Shown: positions 47,160-58,301 of the stretch, in pieces
Numbering within the stretch: the first letter of the stretch is position 1
Layout: every line of letters begins with the position of its first letter
Origin: Euryodendron excelsum
Lineage: Eukaryota; Streptophyta; Magnoliopsida; Ericales; Pentaphylacaceae
Assembly: GCA_033060915.1 (NCBI GenBank)
Contig: CM065380.1
Span: 44,126,001 to 44,190,000 of the forward strand
Length of the DNA stretch: 64,000 nucleotides
Reading direction: 5' to 3'
The notes under the pieces: model-generated
Database searches by the model: none
What the model was told of the DNA's origin: nothing
Seen by the model: the letters and a program-made list of their open reading frames with translations, nothing else
Made by a program: the position numbers and the translations under genes

Positions 47160-47177
47160 TGGCGACTCCACTGTGGA
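47160..47177 (+). other. Primer-binding site, arginine-tRNA type
   Basis: TGGCGACTCCACTGTGGA begins two bases after the LTR end. TGGCGACTCCACTGGGGA-like sites complementary to tRNA-Arg are characteristic of Ogre/Tat elements. One substitution (GTGGA for GGGGA) is noted relative to the form I remember. Confidence 0.8.
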
Positions 47178-48762
47178 TACTTAGAGGGTTAGGCCATTAA
47201 CATGTTCCTTCACCCTTCCCTCACCTAGAATTTCCAGTTACTTTGTCCAATTTTATCCACTCTTCGAATTTTTCAAGTTTCCAAAGCAAAGCTTATTTTT
47301 CAAAATAATTTTCAAATAAGTGTCATCACTTACATTCATGGCTCACGTTCATGCTTGTACATTAGTCATCCATTTTATTTTGCATTGAGTTTCTTGAAAA
47401 GTACTAATTCTTTGCATTTGTCTTTTGTAGGTGGACCTTTGTTCACATCTTTATTTCATGTCTTATTTATTGCCATGTATGTGAATGAATGGACAGGATG
47501 TGATCTGTGTTTTTAGGTCCTTTCCTCTATTTTTGAAAATTCCACACATAGTGCGCTTACTTGCATTTGCATCTTGCATATATTACCTGGTTACTACCCT
47601 TCTAGATAGAAGAGGGAATAGTATATTCACTGTGGGTGGATGCTGTGTCATTTTCTTAGCCTACGGTCTCTTGATAGCTCTCCTGCTCAAACCACCAACC
47701 AAAGATGGTGTTCACCCTTTCAGGGGTGGATGCCGGAGGTTTGAAGGTTCGAGGACCAAGCTTTTTAGGAAGTATTAGTAAACCCCTAACCTCATGCTCA
47801 TATAACACCCCACGCGTAGCCGAACCCCTGCCGGATTTAGGACACACGCGTCAATTTCAAAATCGAGGAGGAAAGGGCGACCACTTTATTTTTCCCTTAT
47901 AAACTTTGTTTAATCCCTGCTATTATGCTATCTAATTCTTGCTGCTTCCATGTACATGCATCATAATTGCTCATGCATCGGAATTCACTTCAAGACAAGA
48001 GTTCTCAAAGCAATGCAAGTCATTGCATCTTCATGCATCCAATCAACTCCTAGAGAAAGGCTCAGGGACCTTCTCGTCTAATTCAAGCCAACCTGAAACC
48101 CCTAAGGATACCATGAGACCCTAAGGATTCATGGCATGCATCAAAGTCATCTTATAAAGAGGGGCCCTAATTCCCCTTCGCTCATGGAGATAAGGTTGCC
48201 AAGAAGACAAAGAAGCAATTCAAATCAAGGGCTCCTCCCAACAAAGCAAATCCGGAGGCTCAAGAGTAGTTTAGAATTCTATGGTGTAAATATAGAATAG
48301 GTGGAACTCCCAAGAAAAATGTTCCCCCTCCCCATTTTTATGTATCTTTGAGAAAATTTTATGTATAAAAAAGAATTCATCTTAATAAAATCGTTCTTAT
48401 TGTCAAATGAATGTACGAATGAACTGATGAACAGGGGCAGATATAGTATTTGCATGCAGGGGCAATCCCTTATCTCCAAATATGAGCCAAAGCATCATGT
48501 TTAGTTCCCCTCAAAAAGCAGGGGCATCCTTAGGCCATGCATTGCATAAAACCTTTCCAAATCAAGAACCTAACATGTGATCTTTTTGTTTTGTTTTTTA
48601 TTATTTGTTTTCTTCTCCCCCGTCTCACCAAAAGACCAGCAATAGTTTTTGGCAGGACTGCTTGCATTGTAGGTCACCATTGCTTCGAGAAAAGAAAGAA
48701 GAGGAGCACGCGTATCCCTTGTACTTCGAACCCTAGTCCTTACTCGTCAACGAGCAGCGCAA
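47178..48762 (+). other. 5' leader of the Tat-like element
   Basis: About 1.6 kb between the primer-binding site and gag. No long ORF or domain was recognised. Ogre-type elements may carry an extra ORF here, but none is visible in this copy. Confidence 0.6.
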
Positions 48763-50242
48763 ATGTCAAGCGAAGGAAACATTCCGGATAAACCGAATAG
48801 CTCGGTAACACGCGAAGAAGTAAATGAAATGAAAGCCAAAATAGACGAAATGTTCAAGCTCATACAACTAATGGCTTTCAAAGGGCCTGTCATGAACCCG
48901 TTGGCATCCACATCCTATCCCAAGGAAACTGAAGCAATCCCACCAAGGTCATCCTGCGAATTGATAGTACAACAAAGAGCAAGGAGATCCCGAAAGCAGT
49001 ACACCTCGAGGAAGGGGAGGAGGATAACCTTGAAACCATCTTGCTAACTGCCACCTCAAAGAAAGAAGGCCCGGACCCTCTCGATCTCAAGATACAAGGC
49101 CTAGAGGAGTCCCTGCGCAGCCTACAAGGTCATGAGGCCTTTGATGGGATGTCCTACGACGAACTCTGCTTCTTCCCCGACCACCCAAGGCCGCCCAAAT
49201 TCAAAATGCCCCGACTTCCAGAAGTATGATAGGAGTGGGGACCCTGTTAAGCACTTGAGGTTGTACGCCGGGGCACTAAGTGGACATGGGAATGATCCCA
49301 AGCTTCTGATGCAACTGTTTTAACACAACCTAACTGGGCCCGCTTTACAATGGTTCACTCGCCTAGACTTAAGCAAAATAACAACCTGGAATGAATTAGT
49401 CACAGCCTTCCGATCTCAATATCGGCATAATAGTGACCTGACCATGGACAGATGCGCCTTGATGATGATGTCTAGGGGCAAAAAAGAAAGCTTCAAAAGC
49501 TATGCTTTAAGATAGAGGGAGGCGACTACGCAAGTTAACCCCCCGCTGCTAGAGAAACAATACGTGCAGCTGTTTGTGAACACCTTCCAAGGAATATACT
49601 GTGAGCGCCTGTGCTTGAGTATTGGAAAGAGCTTTTTTGAGCTGATAATGCAAGGGGAAATGATCGAGAGTGGGCTGAAAACTTGCAGAATCACTGACCC
49701 TTATGCCAAGACAAGTGAGGGATTTGCAAATGCGGCCAAGAAGGTGGCAACCACTCAGGGCACGGGTAAGAAAGAAGGAGAAGTATCTGTTATCCTACCT
49801 ATGCAGCAGCGGCCATATTACCCCTAATACCAAGCTCGACCTCCACCACCTGCTCCCATCATCAACATCCCTGTTGCTGCTACCCAAGCACCCCCAACTG
49901 GACCTGCTGTAGCCCGACCATACTTCAACCCCAACAAAAACAACTGTCGGAACTGAGAATTCACACGTTTGGCATGCACCCAGACAGAGGCCTATCATGA
50001 ACTCCTCAAGGCCAAGCATATAAATCCTATTCCCCCATGGCCATTGCCAAGCCCACTGCCACTAACTTTCAACCCTGCCCTTACCTGCGAGTACCATTCT
50101 AGGGGACAGGGGCATGACACAGAGTCCTGTTTTTCTTTGAAGCATAAGATTTAAGACCTCATTGACAACAAGGTCATCAACACCCAAGAAACAAAGCTGG
50201 TCCCCACGCCCAATGTCACGGCAAATCCCTTACCAGACAATG
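48763..50242 (+). pseudogene. gag: gag, N-terminal and central part (broken)
   Basis: Gag forms the virus-like particle. It starts MSSEGNIPDKPNSSVTREEV with a helical segment (EEVNEMKAKIDEMFKLIQLM). After frameshifts near 49040 and 49200 it gives the Retrotrans_gag core: DPVKHLRLYAGALSGHGNDP, GPALQWFTRLDLSKITTWNE and LVTAFRSQYRHN. The C-terminal half has a proline-rich linker and a Cys/His knuckle (CEYHSRGQGHDTESC, then FSLKHKI). From about 49210 a single frame carries stops at 49321, 49513, 49825, 49954 and 50152. The last residues (TANPLPDN) end exactly at the nested LTR insertion and continue at 55453. Confidence 0.82.
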
Positions 50243-51349
50243 TGTCGCACCAAGATTTTTCACACTCAAGGAATACTCACACAAGCAGGAAAAATGCTGT
50301 ACTCTCTCGTTAGAACTCACCCTCCTAGAAGAATGAGTGCGACTAGGTTTGAATTGAAAATATATTTGAACAAAGGGCTTTTAGAAAAAGATTTGGAGTC
50401 GCCACTTAACTTGATTAAGGTGAGTTAGGTCACCTAAAAACCAAGGATAATTCGAAGACTACACTTAGGGTTTTTGGAAAACGATTTTGAAAATATCTCC
50501 TCAAGAGAGGGTTTTAAGAAAAATAGGTTGTTTGGCAACCTTTGAAAAATATTTAGCCATTTTTGAAAAATAACTCCGTTTGGTCTTTGAAATCAATGAT
50601 CCTAGGTTTGGAGGTTGGTTACGTGTAGGGAAGACGCACTAAGCCATCACCCTACCCAGCCCTTTCGGTACCTACATGTCAATCTACCCTAGATTCACCT
50701 ATGAGAGTTTTTACCTAATTAATGTTCAATTCTATCCACTTTGAAAAAAACAATGTTCAGAAAAACATGATGTATGATATGCAAGTGCAAAGAAAGAGAA
50801 TTGGAAAATAAATTTGAAAATTGATTTGATTTAAAAGAGATTTGAAGAGATAGAATTGAAATTGAAAAGTTTGAAAAATTAGAAATAAAGATTTGAAAAT
50901 AGATTTTTGGAATTGGAAACTTGAAATAGCTATGGAATTGGAGATTGAAGAAGATTATAGAATTGGAGATTTGAAAAATGTGGAAATAGAAATTTGAAAA
51001 ATGTTGTAGAATTTGAGATTTGAAAAATATGGATGAATTTGAAATTTGAAAAAAGTTGTGACCGCACCCATGAGGGTTGCCTACGTATCCTTTTGGAGGA
51101 ATCAAGTCAGTCGTAGTTCGGACAAGAGTCCGATTGAAAATAGAAGAATTGATTTGGAAGAGAGATTGAATTGGAAATTGGATTGAAAGATTGAGAGATT
51201 GAACTTTGATTGGAAAATTTAAAAAGACTTGACTTTGGAAAACTTGGTTTTAGGAAACCTAGACTTAGAAACTTAGAAAAAGAGGATTGGACTTGACTTG
51301 GAAGGATTTTCGAAAAGAATTGACTCAAATGTTGGACTTGGAAGATTTG

Positions 51350-52460
51350 GAAAGATTGGATTTAGGAAATGTTCGAATTAGGAAAGGTTCGAATTAGGAA
51401 AGTGTCATTTTAGGAAAGTTTCGTTTAGGAAAGTTTTCGACTTAGGAAAGTTTTGGATTTGGAATGTTTTGAAATAGGAAAGTTTTGAAAATTGAAAAGT
51501 TTCAACTTAGGAAAGTTTGGAATTTGGAATGTTTAAACTTAGGAAAGTTTTGAATTTGGAAAGGTTTGAAATTTGGAAAGTTTAAGATTCAGAAAGTTTT
51601 AGAGTTTGAGTTTTAGAAAATCTTGAAATTAGGAAAGGTTAAGTTTAGGAAAGATTTGAAAACTTAGATTTGGAAAGTTGAGATTTGGAAAGGGGTAGAG
51701 TTAGGAAAGATAGAATTAGGAAGGATGTGGAAGTTAAGTTTTAAAATTTAGGAAAGATTTTCATATTCAAGTTTTGGAAACTTAAGGTTTAGGAAAATAG
51801 AAGTTGAGGAAGGATTTGAACTAGGAAAGATTTAGATTAGGAAGGGAATGGATTTTGTTTCTAAAAGAGAAAATTTGATTTTGTTTCCAAAAACGAAGGA
51901 TTGGATCTAATTTCCTAAACAGGAAGATTTGATTTGACAAGGATTTGGAAAGGGGAAGTTTTAGAAACCCTAGATTTGGAAGGCTATAGTTTTGACATAG
52001 AAAAGAGGTTTTGGGAACCTAGGTTTTAAAGCAAGTTTGAAAATCATGTTTTTGGAAAGAAAATTAGGATTTCCTAATTATTAGTTCTAGGGCTTGACTT
52101 GGGCTCTAAGGAAAGAGTTTTTTGGAAAGTGCATTTTTTTGGAAACGAAGATTTTAGAAAGAAAATCCTCGAAGGGAGTTTCTAGAAGGAAGATTTTAGG
52201 AAGAGAGTTTTTAGAAAGATTTTTGGTAGAAGATTCTTGGAGAGAGTTTTTGAAAATATTTTTAGGGAGCTTTTTTAGAAAGTGAATTTTGGGGAGAGTC
52301 TTTTGGAAAGGAGTTGAAAAAGGGAGTTTTGAAAAATAAATTTTTGGAGGGAGTTTTTGAAAACAACTTTGGAACGAAGAGTTTTTGGAAAGCATGTTGA
52401 AAAAGAGAGTTTTAGAAAGAGAGACTTTTGAAAAGAGAGTTTTTAGAAGGTGTAAAAACA
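51350..52460. repeat. A/G-rich degenerate repeat block in the nested LTR
   Basis: Dozens of short units of the type TTAGGAAAGTTT(T)GAA, later GAGTTTTTAGAAAG, with variable spacing of about 15-30 bases. The complement is CTTTCCTAA-rich. ORFs across it on either strand are low-complexity translations. Confidence 0.8.
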
Positions 52461-53336
52461 TCTCACTTTCCTAAAGCAATTTTAACCATAAGAGGACTAA
52501 AACCACTTTAGGAAAGCGGTTTTGAAAACAATAAGATTTGAAAATATGGACTATATTGGTCACTTTGAATGTAACACTTTCCTAAAGCAACCATAGCCAT
52601 AGAAAAACTAGAATCACCCTAGGATTGTGATTTTGAAAACATGTTTTGAAAAAGAGATTTTGATGCAATTTTAAAAACAAGTTTAATGCAAATTTTGAAA
52701 ACGAGTTTGAAAACGATTTTTGGAAGATGCAAGATCATGATATGCACAATGCAAGTTTAGGGTCGTGAATATACAAGGTTAAGGCTTCACCACATAATCA
52801 AGGGGGCCGAACCCACGTGGTCTCCGGTTAGCCTAAAAGAAAGCCCCCGACACGGTGACCCTCCGATAGTCTTAATCCTACACATGGACTGGGAGTCTCC
52901 TTGTTTCAAGCATGCAAAGAAAGGGGGGGAAAGAGATGAGGGATTAAAATAGAGAAAACCCAAGTGGGTTAGGAGAGAGAATAGAGAGGGGGAAATGCGA
53001 AAATTAAAGAGAAAGCCTACCGTATGTCTTGTTTATTTTGCGCGCCTTGCTTATCTTCGGTCTTCGTCTTGATCTTCGTCTTCAATCCTCAAGAGTTGTC
53101 TTCAATATTCAAACTTCAGATTGCAGCTCTTCAAGTTTTCAAAGGAGGGTTGGAGGTTAATTGTATAAGTGTGTAGGGGTGTGTATGAGTGTATGTAAGG
53201 CTAGGGTTTGTGTATGGTGGCTAGGGTTTGGAAAACCTAGGGAAGCTAGGGTTTTTGGAGTGTTCAAGCTCTGTATATCGAATATTGGTGTTTTTAGACT
53301 GAGTTTGCGGACCCCTTTCACGCTGGAAGAGGCTCT

Positions 53337-53348
53337 GTATTTATAGAG
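53337..53348 (-). promoter_or_regulatory. TATA box of the nested LTR (minus strand)
   Basis: On the minus strand the sequence reads CTCTCTATAAATACAGAGCC, a strong plant TATA box. It points transcription leftward, opposite to the host element. It lies about 2.1 kb from the LTR start, similar to the 1.8 kb in the host LTR. Confidence 0.7.
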
Positions 53349-54627
53349 AGAGGAATGCACTGGTGCCTGTTGCAGTGGCGCCAGGCCAAACATTACACTA
53401 GCGCCACTCAGGCCATTTTTTGGCTTGTAGTGGCGCCAGCCATTTAGGAAATGTTTAAGGTCGGCAAGCAACGTATCTTTGACTAGATTTGGGTGCCTGT
53501 ACTAATGACTACCTTATAATTTTTAGCCTAGCTTCATTAGGAGTGACTCCGGAAAGTTCGGGAATGATTTAAGGGACTGGGAATGGCCCGGAAGGTTGGA
53601 AAAGTGCAAGAACACTTAGAATAGTGTCCTGGAGGTATTTGACTTGAAAAATGAGGATAAGATGTGTCGGAAGGGTTGACAGGGCCTTTAGGGGGTCAAT
53701 TGGGCCGAAAAGCTGCTGGGACGACGTCGGAATGTCTCGGAAAAAGACTCGAGATTTGAAAAAATTATTCAGAATGTTCCCAAAGGTTGCCGGTTTGATT
53801 CCCAGAGCTGGTGTGGTCGGAAAAGACGACCAGCCCTCTAGGGGCAAAACGGTCATTTTGTACCGGGTTTGCCAGAATTGACTCGGAATGAACCGAAAGG
53901 ATAAAGAGAGGTTGAGGACACTGTAAAAATCATTTTCGGAAAGCTACCGGTTTGATGCCTAGAGCCGGTGTGGTCGGAAATGGTGACCGGCCCTCTAGGG
54001 GCAAAACGGTCATTTTGCATCGAGTTTGCCGAAACTGACTCGGAATGAACCGAAAAGGTAGAAGAAGGTTGAGAATACTATAAGAAGTAATCTCAGAAGG
54101 TTACCGGTTTGATACCCAAAGCCGGTGTGGTTCCCGGGGCGTTTGGATGCCTAGGGGCGAAATGGTCATCTTGACCGGAAAGTCTCGGAAAAGGCCCAAG
54201 GGGCAGTTTGGTCATTTTTCACCGAAGTTGGCTAGCAGGCATTGGTGTTGACCTGGGTTTTGAGTGTTTTCGCCACTCTGACGGCGGTCGTCGTGACACA
54301 GGGGTTTATTGGTAATTCCCTATATCGACTTGTTTACGAGTATTTTCGTTACTTTGACGGTTGTGATGTTTGCGAGTATTTCCGCTACTCTGACGGTTCG
54401 CGATCATTCTCGAAACTGCCTGATCTTGGGAAGCTGCTAAAGGGGACTTAGAGCTTGAGAAGTCAACTTTCTCGAAAGGCGTGCCTAAACAGATATTTTT
54501 GCATTGGCGGGCTAGCAGGCGCCAAAGGTGGACTGTTCTACCATCTAGAGGACTTGGGATCTCGTCTCAGTTGACAGGTTTAAAGGGACTTACCATTTTA
54601 AAAAGATTTTTTTTTTTAAAAACGTGT

Positions 54628-55262
54628 CGGATCGTCTCGAGGAATAAACTGTCTCGAGAGAGGGATTGGAATTGGAAAGGGGTCTTATCGTCTTCGGAAA
54701 GACATGCCTGATTTGGAACCGTCTCGAGGAATAAACTGTCTCGAGAGAGGGATTGAAAAGGGGACTTACCATCTTCGGAAAGACATGCCTGATTTGGAAC
54801 CGTCTCGAGGAATAAACTCTCTCTCGAGAGGGATTGGAAAGGGGACTTACCGTCTTCAGAAAGACGTGCCTGATTTGGAATCGTCTCGAGGAATAAACTG
54901 TCGAGAGAGAGGGATTGGAATTGAAAAAGGGTCTTATCGTCTTCGGAAAGACGTGCCTGATTTGGAACCGTCTCGAGGAATAAACTGTCTCGAGAGAGGG
55001 ATTGGAAAGTGGACTTATCGTCTTCTAAAAGACGTGCCTGATTTGGAACTGTCTCGAGGAATAAACTGTCTCGAGAGAAGGATTGGAAAGGGGACTTACC
55101 GTCTTCGGAAAGACGCGCCTGATTTGGAACAGTCTCGAGGAATAAACTGTCTCAAGAGAGGGATTGGAAAGGGGACTTTCCGTCTTCAGAAAGACGTGCT
55201 TGATTTGAGACCGTCTCGAGGAATAAACTGTTTCGAGAGAGGGATTGGAATTGGAATTGGAA
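54628..55262. repeat. 81-bp tandem array, about eight units
   Basis: Units contain CGTCTCGAGGAATAAACTGT, CTCGAGAGAGGGATTGGAAA, GGGGACTTACCGTCTTCGGA and AAGACGTGCCTGATTTGGAA. The period of about 81 bp is a multiple of three, so a 222-codon + strand ORF repeats the 27-residue pattern DLEPSRGINCLERGIGKGTY..LRKDVP. This is a by-product of the period inside an LTR, not a recognised gene. Some units have 6- or 12-bp insertions (GGAATT). Confidence 0.88.
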
Positions 55263-55448
55263 AGGGCAATGCCCCTAAGGGCATTTTGGTCATTTTGCCT
55301 CTATTTGGGTCTGATAGGCCCACGAAGCGATGGATAGACGGGATTTGGACTTGGAGAGTTGGTTTCGATTAGAATACGTCCATATTGACTTGAGTACAAG
55401 TCTGGACGGAGCGTAAACTACCTAGCGGTCAAAAATGGGGTGCTTACA

Positions 55449-56022
55449 CCATGCTGTCAACATCATCACCGAAGATGAGGCGGATCCTGATGGCATCATA
55501 ACCACAGAGTACTTCGAGGGTGAGTCAGACACTGAAAGCGATTGGGAGGAAGAAATGCCGCTTTACTCTATCTATCTTTACAACACAAGTGGAGAGCAAG
55601 ACCCTTTCGATTAGCCTGTGGATGAACCCGTTGCAAACATTCCCAATGATGCTGCACCTGTAGATGGCTGGGGAGAGGAGTTCCTACATCCTAGATATGT
55701 TGAGTCCGAGACTCGCCTGAAAGAGGAACTTTTTGACTACGAGGATATGAGCTGGGGCATCTATGAGCCGAAATTGCCAAACCTACCATTCGAATTCAAC
55801 GAAGGTGATCTGGATAGCCTGTTTGTAGAAATTGACAAAAAGAAAGCTGAAAAAGGGGAAGCCATGGAAAAGTCGTCACAAGCCTCTGAAAAAAGACTGG
55901 GTATGAAATCCCAAGAAGCCGAGCAAAAGAAAACTGTCCAACCCAAGGAGAGCCAGCAGGGGTCCCAAGATGGGACGTGCAACCTCACTAACCCCACTAA
56001 AGAAGAAGAAAGAAAGGGATGA
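55449..56022 (+). pseudogene. gag: gag C-terminal continuation after the nested LTR
   Basis: It continues the frame interrupted at 50242: AVNIITEDEADPDGIITTEY, FEGESDTESDWEEEMPLYSI, a TAG near 55612, then VDEPVANIPNDAAPVDGWGE and NLPFEFNEGDLDSLFVEIDK. It ends in a lysine/glutamate/glutamine-rich tail (KSQEAEQKKTVQPKESQQGS) and TGA at 56020. In related Tat elements the region after NPLP-H is followed by the protease, but no DTG/DSG aspartate motif is visible here. Confidence 0.7.
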
Positions 56023-58100
56023 AGCCTTGGTTACACTATGACTGCTGATCTTTGCCACTCCACAGCTGATGCATCAATTTGCCCAGCACAACCAAGTGAA
56101 AAAGCCGACAAATGAAGCACGGAAGAGGCAGGCATTGTCCCAAAGGCTACTTGAAGAAGTAATTGTCAAAGGGATGTTCTTTTACCAAACTTTGTCTTTA
56201 CTTTCCTGTTAATTTTTGCTTCGTTAACCCTACTTTCATCTTTTGCTAATCAAGAGCTCATCGTGTAAACAGAACTTTTGAAATGAAAGAAGTTAAAATT
56301 TGCATTTATCACCTTTGGTATTTGCTCTTTCTCAGAATTTTCCTTTCTTGTTGTTATGCCCTAACTTGAAAGGAGGGATGGTACGTGCATCCTCGCCTGT
56401 GGGGACCATTTCTGATTCGAAAAATAAGAGAGAGAGAGACAGCGAAAGGAAGGAAAGAGAGTGGATCACAAAAGGGTGGCCTCCGAAGGACGTCATAGCA
56501 AAGCAGTCGGCAGTTAGACCCTCAAAAGGAAGAGAGAGAATCCCTCATTTCAAAATCCCTGTAATAGCCAAAGTAATCCCCTTGGTCAGCCCACTTAAGC
56601 CTCAAGTGATTTTCATTCAAACATCTTAACCAGGAACCACCCCCCACACTAGGGCAAGAGCAAGTAACAAAATAATTAAGCTAACCCCTATTTGTTTTAA
56701 AGGATGAAGCCAAAAGCTCTAAAGCTGAACTTCATAGACTAAGCAATCTTGTCTGGAAGGAAGAGGGGCCATCTATTCTGCTACCATATAGTTAAAAGAA
56801 TCCTCTTTGAAAAAACCCCTTTTGAGCCAAATTATATTCCTTTGAAAAACCCACACTAGTGATCACTCCCTACAATGGGCGAAAGCAAGTTCGGAGGAAG
56901 AAGTGACAAAAAGGGAGCGTGGAGAGAAAGGAAGCCCCCTCCCACATCGAAAGGGGCAAGAAACAAGGCAAAACCCCAAAAAAAAGGAGAAAGAAGGGAG
57001 GAAATGACGGTTGATGCCACTTGAGAGTCAATGGATTGTGCAAGCAATAATACTGGGGTAAAACCTAAAAGAAAATGACAAGCCCTATATGGGTGTGAGT
57101 TCGTATAACAAAAAGAAAGAGAGAAAAAGGGAAAGATAAGCCCACAAAGATCTGGAAAGGTGATCACTGGTAAACCCTATAAACCACATAGCACTTTGAG
57201 CCTTCAATACCTTTCCTTTCAAAAACCCGTAACCTAGCCCACCACAACCACAAAAAGTCCCCTTAGATCAGGGAAGATTGCTTTGTCTAAAAAAGTTCGA
57301 AAGAAAAAAGTGATATCCGAAAAAGAAAAGGGAACCAAGGAGCAAAAGCTTACTCAAGGTGGTTATGGTTACTATCCCAAAAAATAAAAAAAAATCTTTT
57401 GAGCCTGGATACCCCTTCATTCATCACCCATTACCTATCCTACATTACGGTCCAAAGTAAAGTCTTCTCAGATTGAGGATGGAAATTGCTCGCTTCTTTG
57501 CTAAAGACTACTTCGACTGTCACCCGGAGAGTCTACCAAATCAAACATAAGGCCCCCAAGAAAAAAATCAATTAAGTGACAGTTTTTTAGATGAGAGGGA
57601 GGGGAGTCGGATCCAAAAAGGGAAACCCTAGGAATGGGGCAACTACTATCTCGCCGTGGCAAGAAAGGGCACAACAAAAAAAAAAAAAAGGAGAGATTTT
57701 CGGAGAAAGAGCAAAATGTCGAAACGATGGTTTCTAATAAATGCCCAACCTACCTCTGGGCTGGTCTACATAAAGCTATATACCTGTATGATTTGCCTGA
57801 ATGTGTGCGACAGTATACTCACCTTTTTTACACTTACTTAAGGTTTGCATATATCCACCATTTCTTAAGCCTATCATGATTTCTGTACTCTTGTATTCAC
57901 ATTCGTATCCATCATATATCCACATGCATGCATACAAAACAAGACTAGAAGAAAGAAATAATCATCATCGCATGTAAAGAAACAAGAAAAGATAATAGAA
58001 ATGATGTACATAAAACCATCATCCATAAGGGCCAACATGTGGCCCTAAAAATATAAACAATACAGCCAATCTAACTGAACTACAAATGTGTCAACAGATA
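56023..58100. other. Internal spacer where pol would be expected
   Basis: About 2 kb with many short purine-rich runs. No YxDD, integrase HHCC or protease motif was found in any frame. Long A/G stretches near 56880-57150 and 57290-57330 give only low-complexity ORFs. Confidence 0.6.
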
Positions 58101-58114
58101 AGAAGGAGCGCCTC

Positions 58115-58190
58115 AAGGAGCAGGGGTCATTGTCCAAGTCAAAATCATCCAAGTCCGGCATGTATGGGGAAGGCTGGCTGGAGGAAGCTC
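58115..58190 (-). other. Possible second exon of the antisense PMD ORF
   Basis: On the minus strand an acceptor TTTGACACAG ends at 58191. The next bases encode either ELPPASLPHTCRTWMILTWT (phase 0) or SSSQPSPYMPDLDDFDLDND (another phase). The acidic second reading looks more natural, but the phase does not follow from exon 1. Confidence 0.3.
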
Positions 58191-58301
58191 CTGTGTCAAA
58201 GGGACCCTCACCAAAGAAAAAGGCAAAACAGAAGAAGGGGTGGTGTCAGAACACAGGGGATGCATAAAGAACATGAAAATAATGAACCGTAAATAACATA
58301 C

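Larger units (their letters stand above)
50243..55448 (-). mobile_element. Nested reverse-oriented solo LTR of a related Tat family (5.2 kb)
   Basis: On the minus strand it starts TGTAAGCACCCCATTTTTG (from 55448) and ends GTGCGACA (50243). It shares the LTR end region with the host element: GAGTTAGGTCACCT-type sequence, the PBS-like decamer and the TACGTAGGCAACC block. Flanks CAATG (50238-50242) and CCATG (55449-55453) differ at one base and fit a 5-bp target duplication. Removing the LTR and one flank joins gag in frame (NPLPDN|AVNIITEDEADPD). No internal retrotransposon domain is present, so it is probably a solo LTR from recombination. Much of its length is tandem or simple repeat. Confidence 0.83.

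Noticed and set aside
50719..52461. Minus-strand ORFs rich in F, S, I and N (for example at 50719-51105 and 52087-52461)
   Set aside because: These are low-complexity translations of the A/G-rich degenerate repeat in the nested LTR; no domain.
54704..55372. 222-codon + strand ORF with a 27-residue repeat
   Set aside because: It is the translation of an 81-bp tandem array inside a minus-oriented LTR. It has no recognisable domain or start context, so it is not called as a gene.
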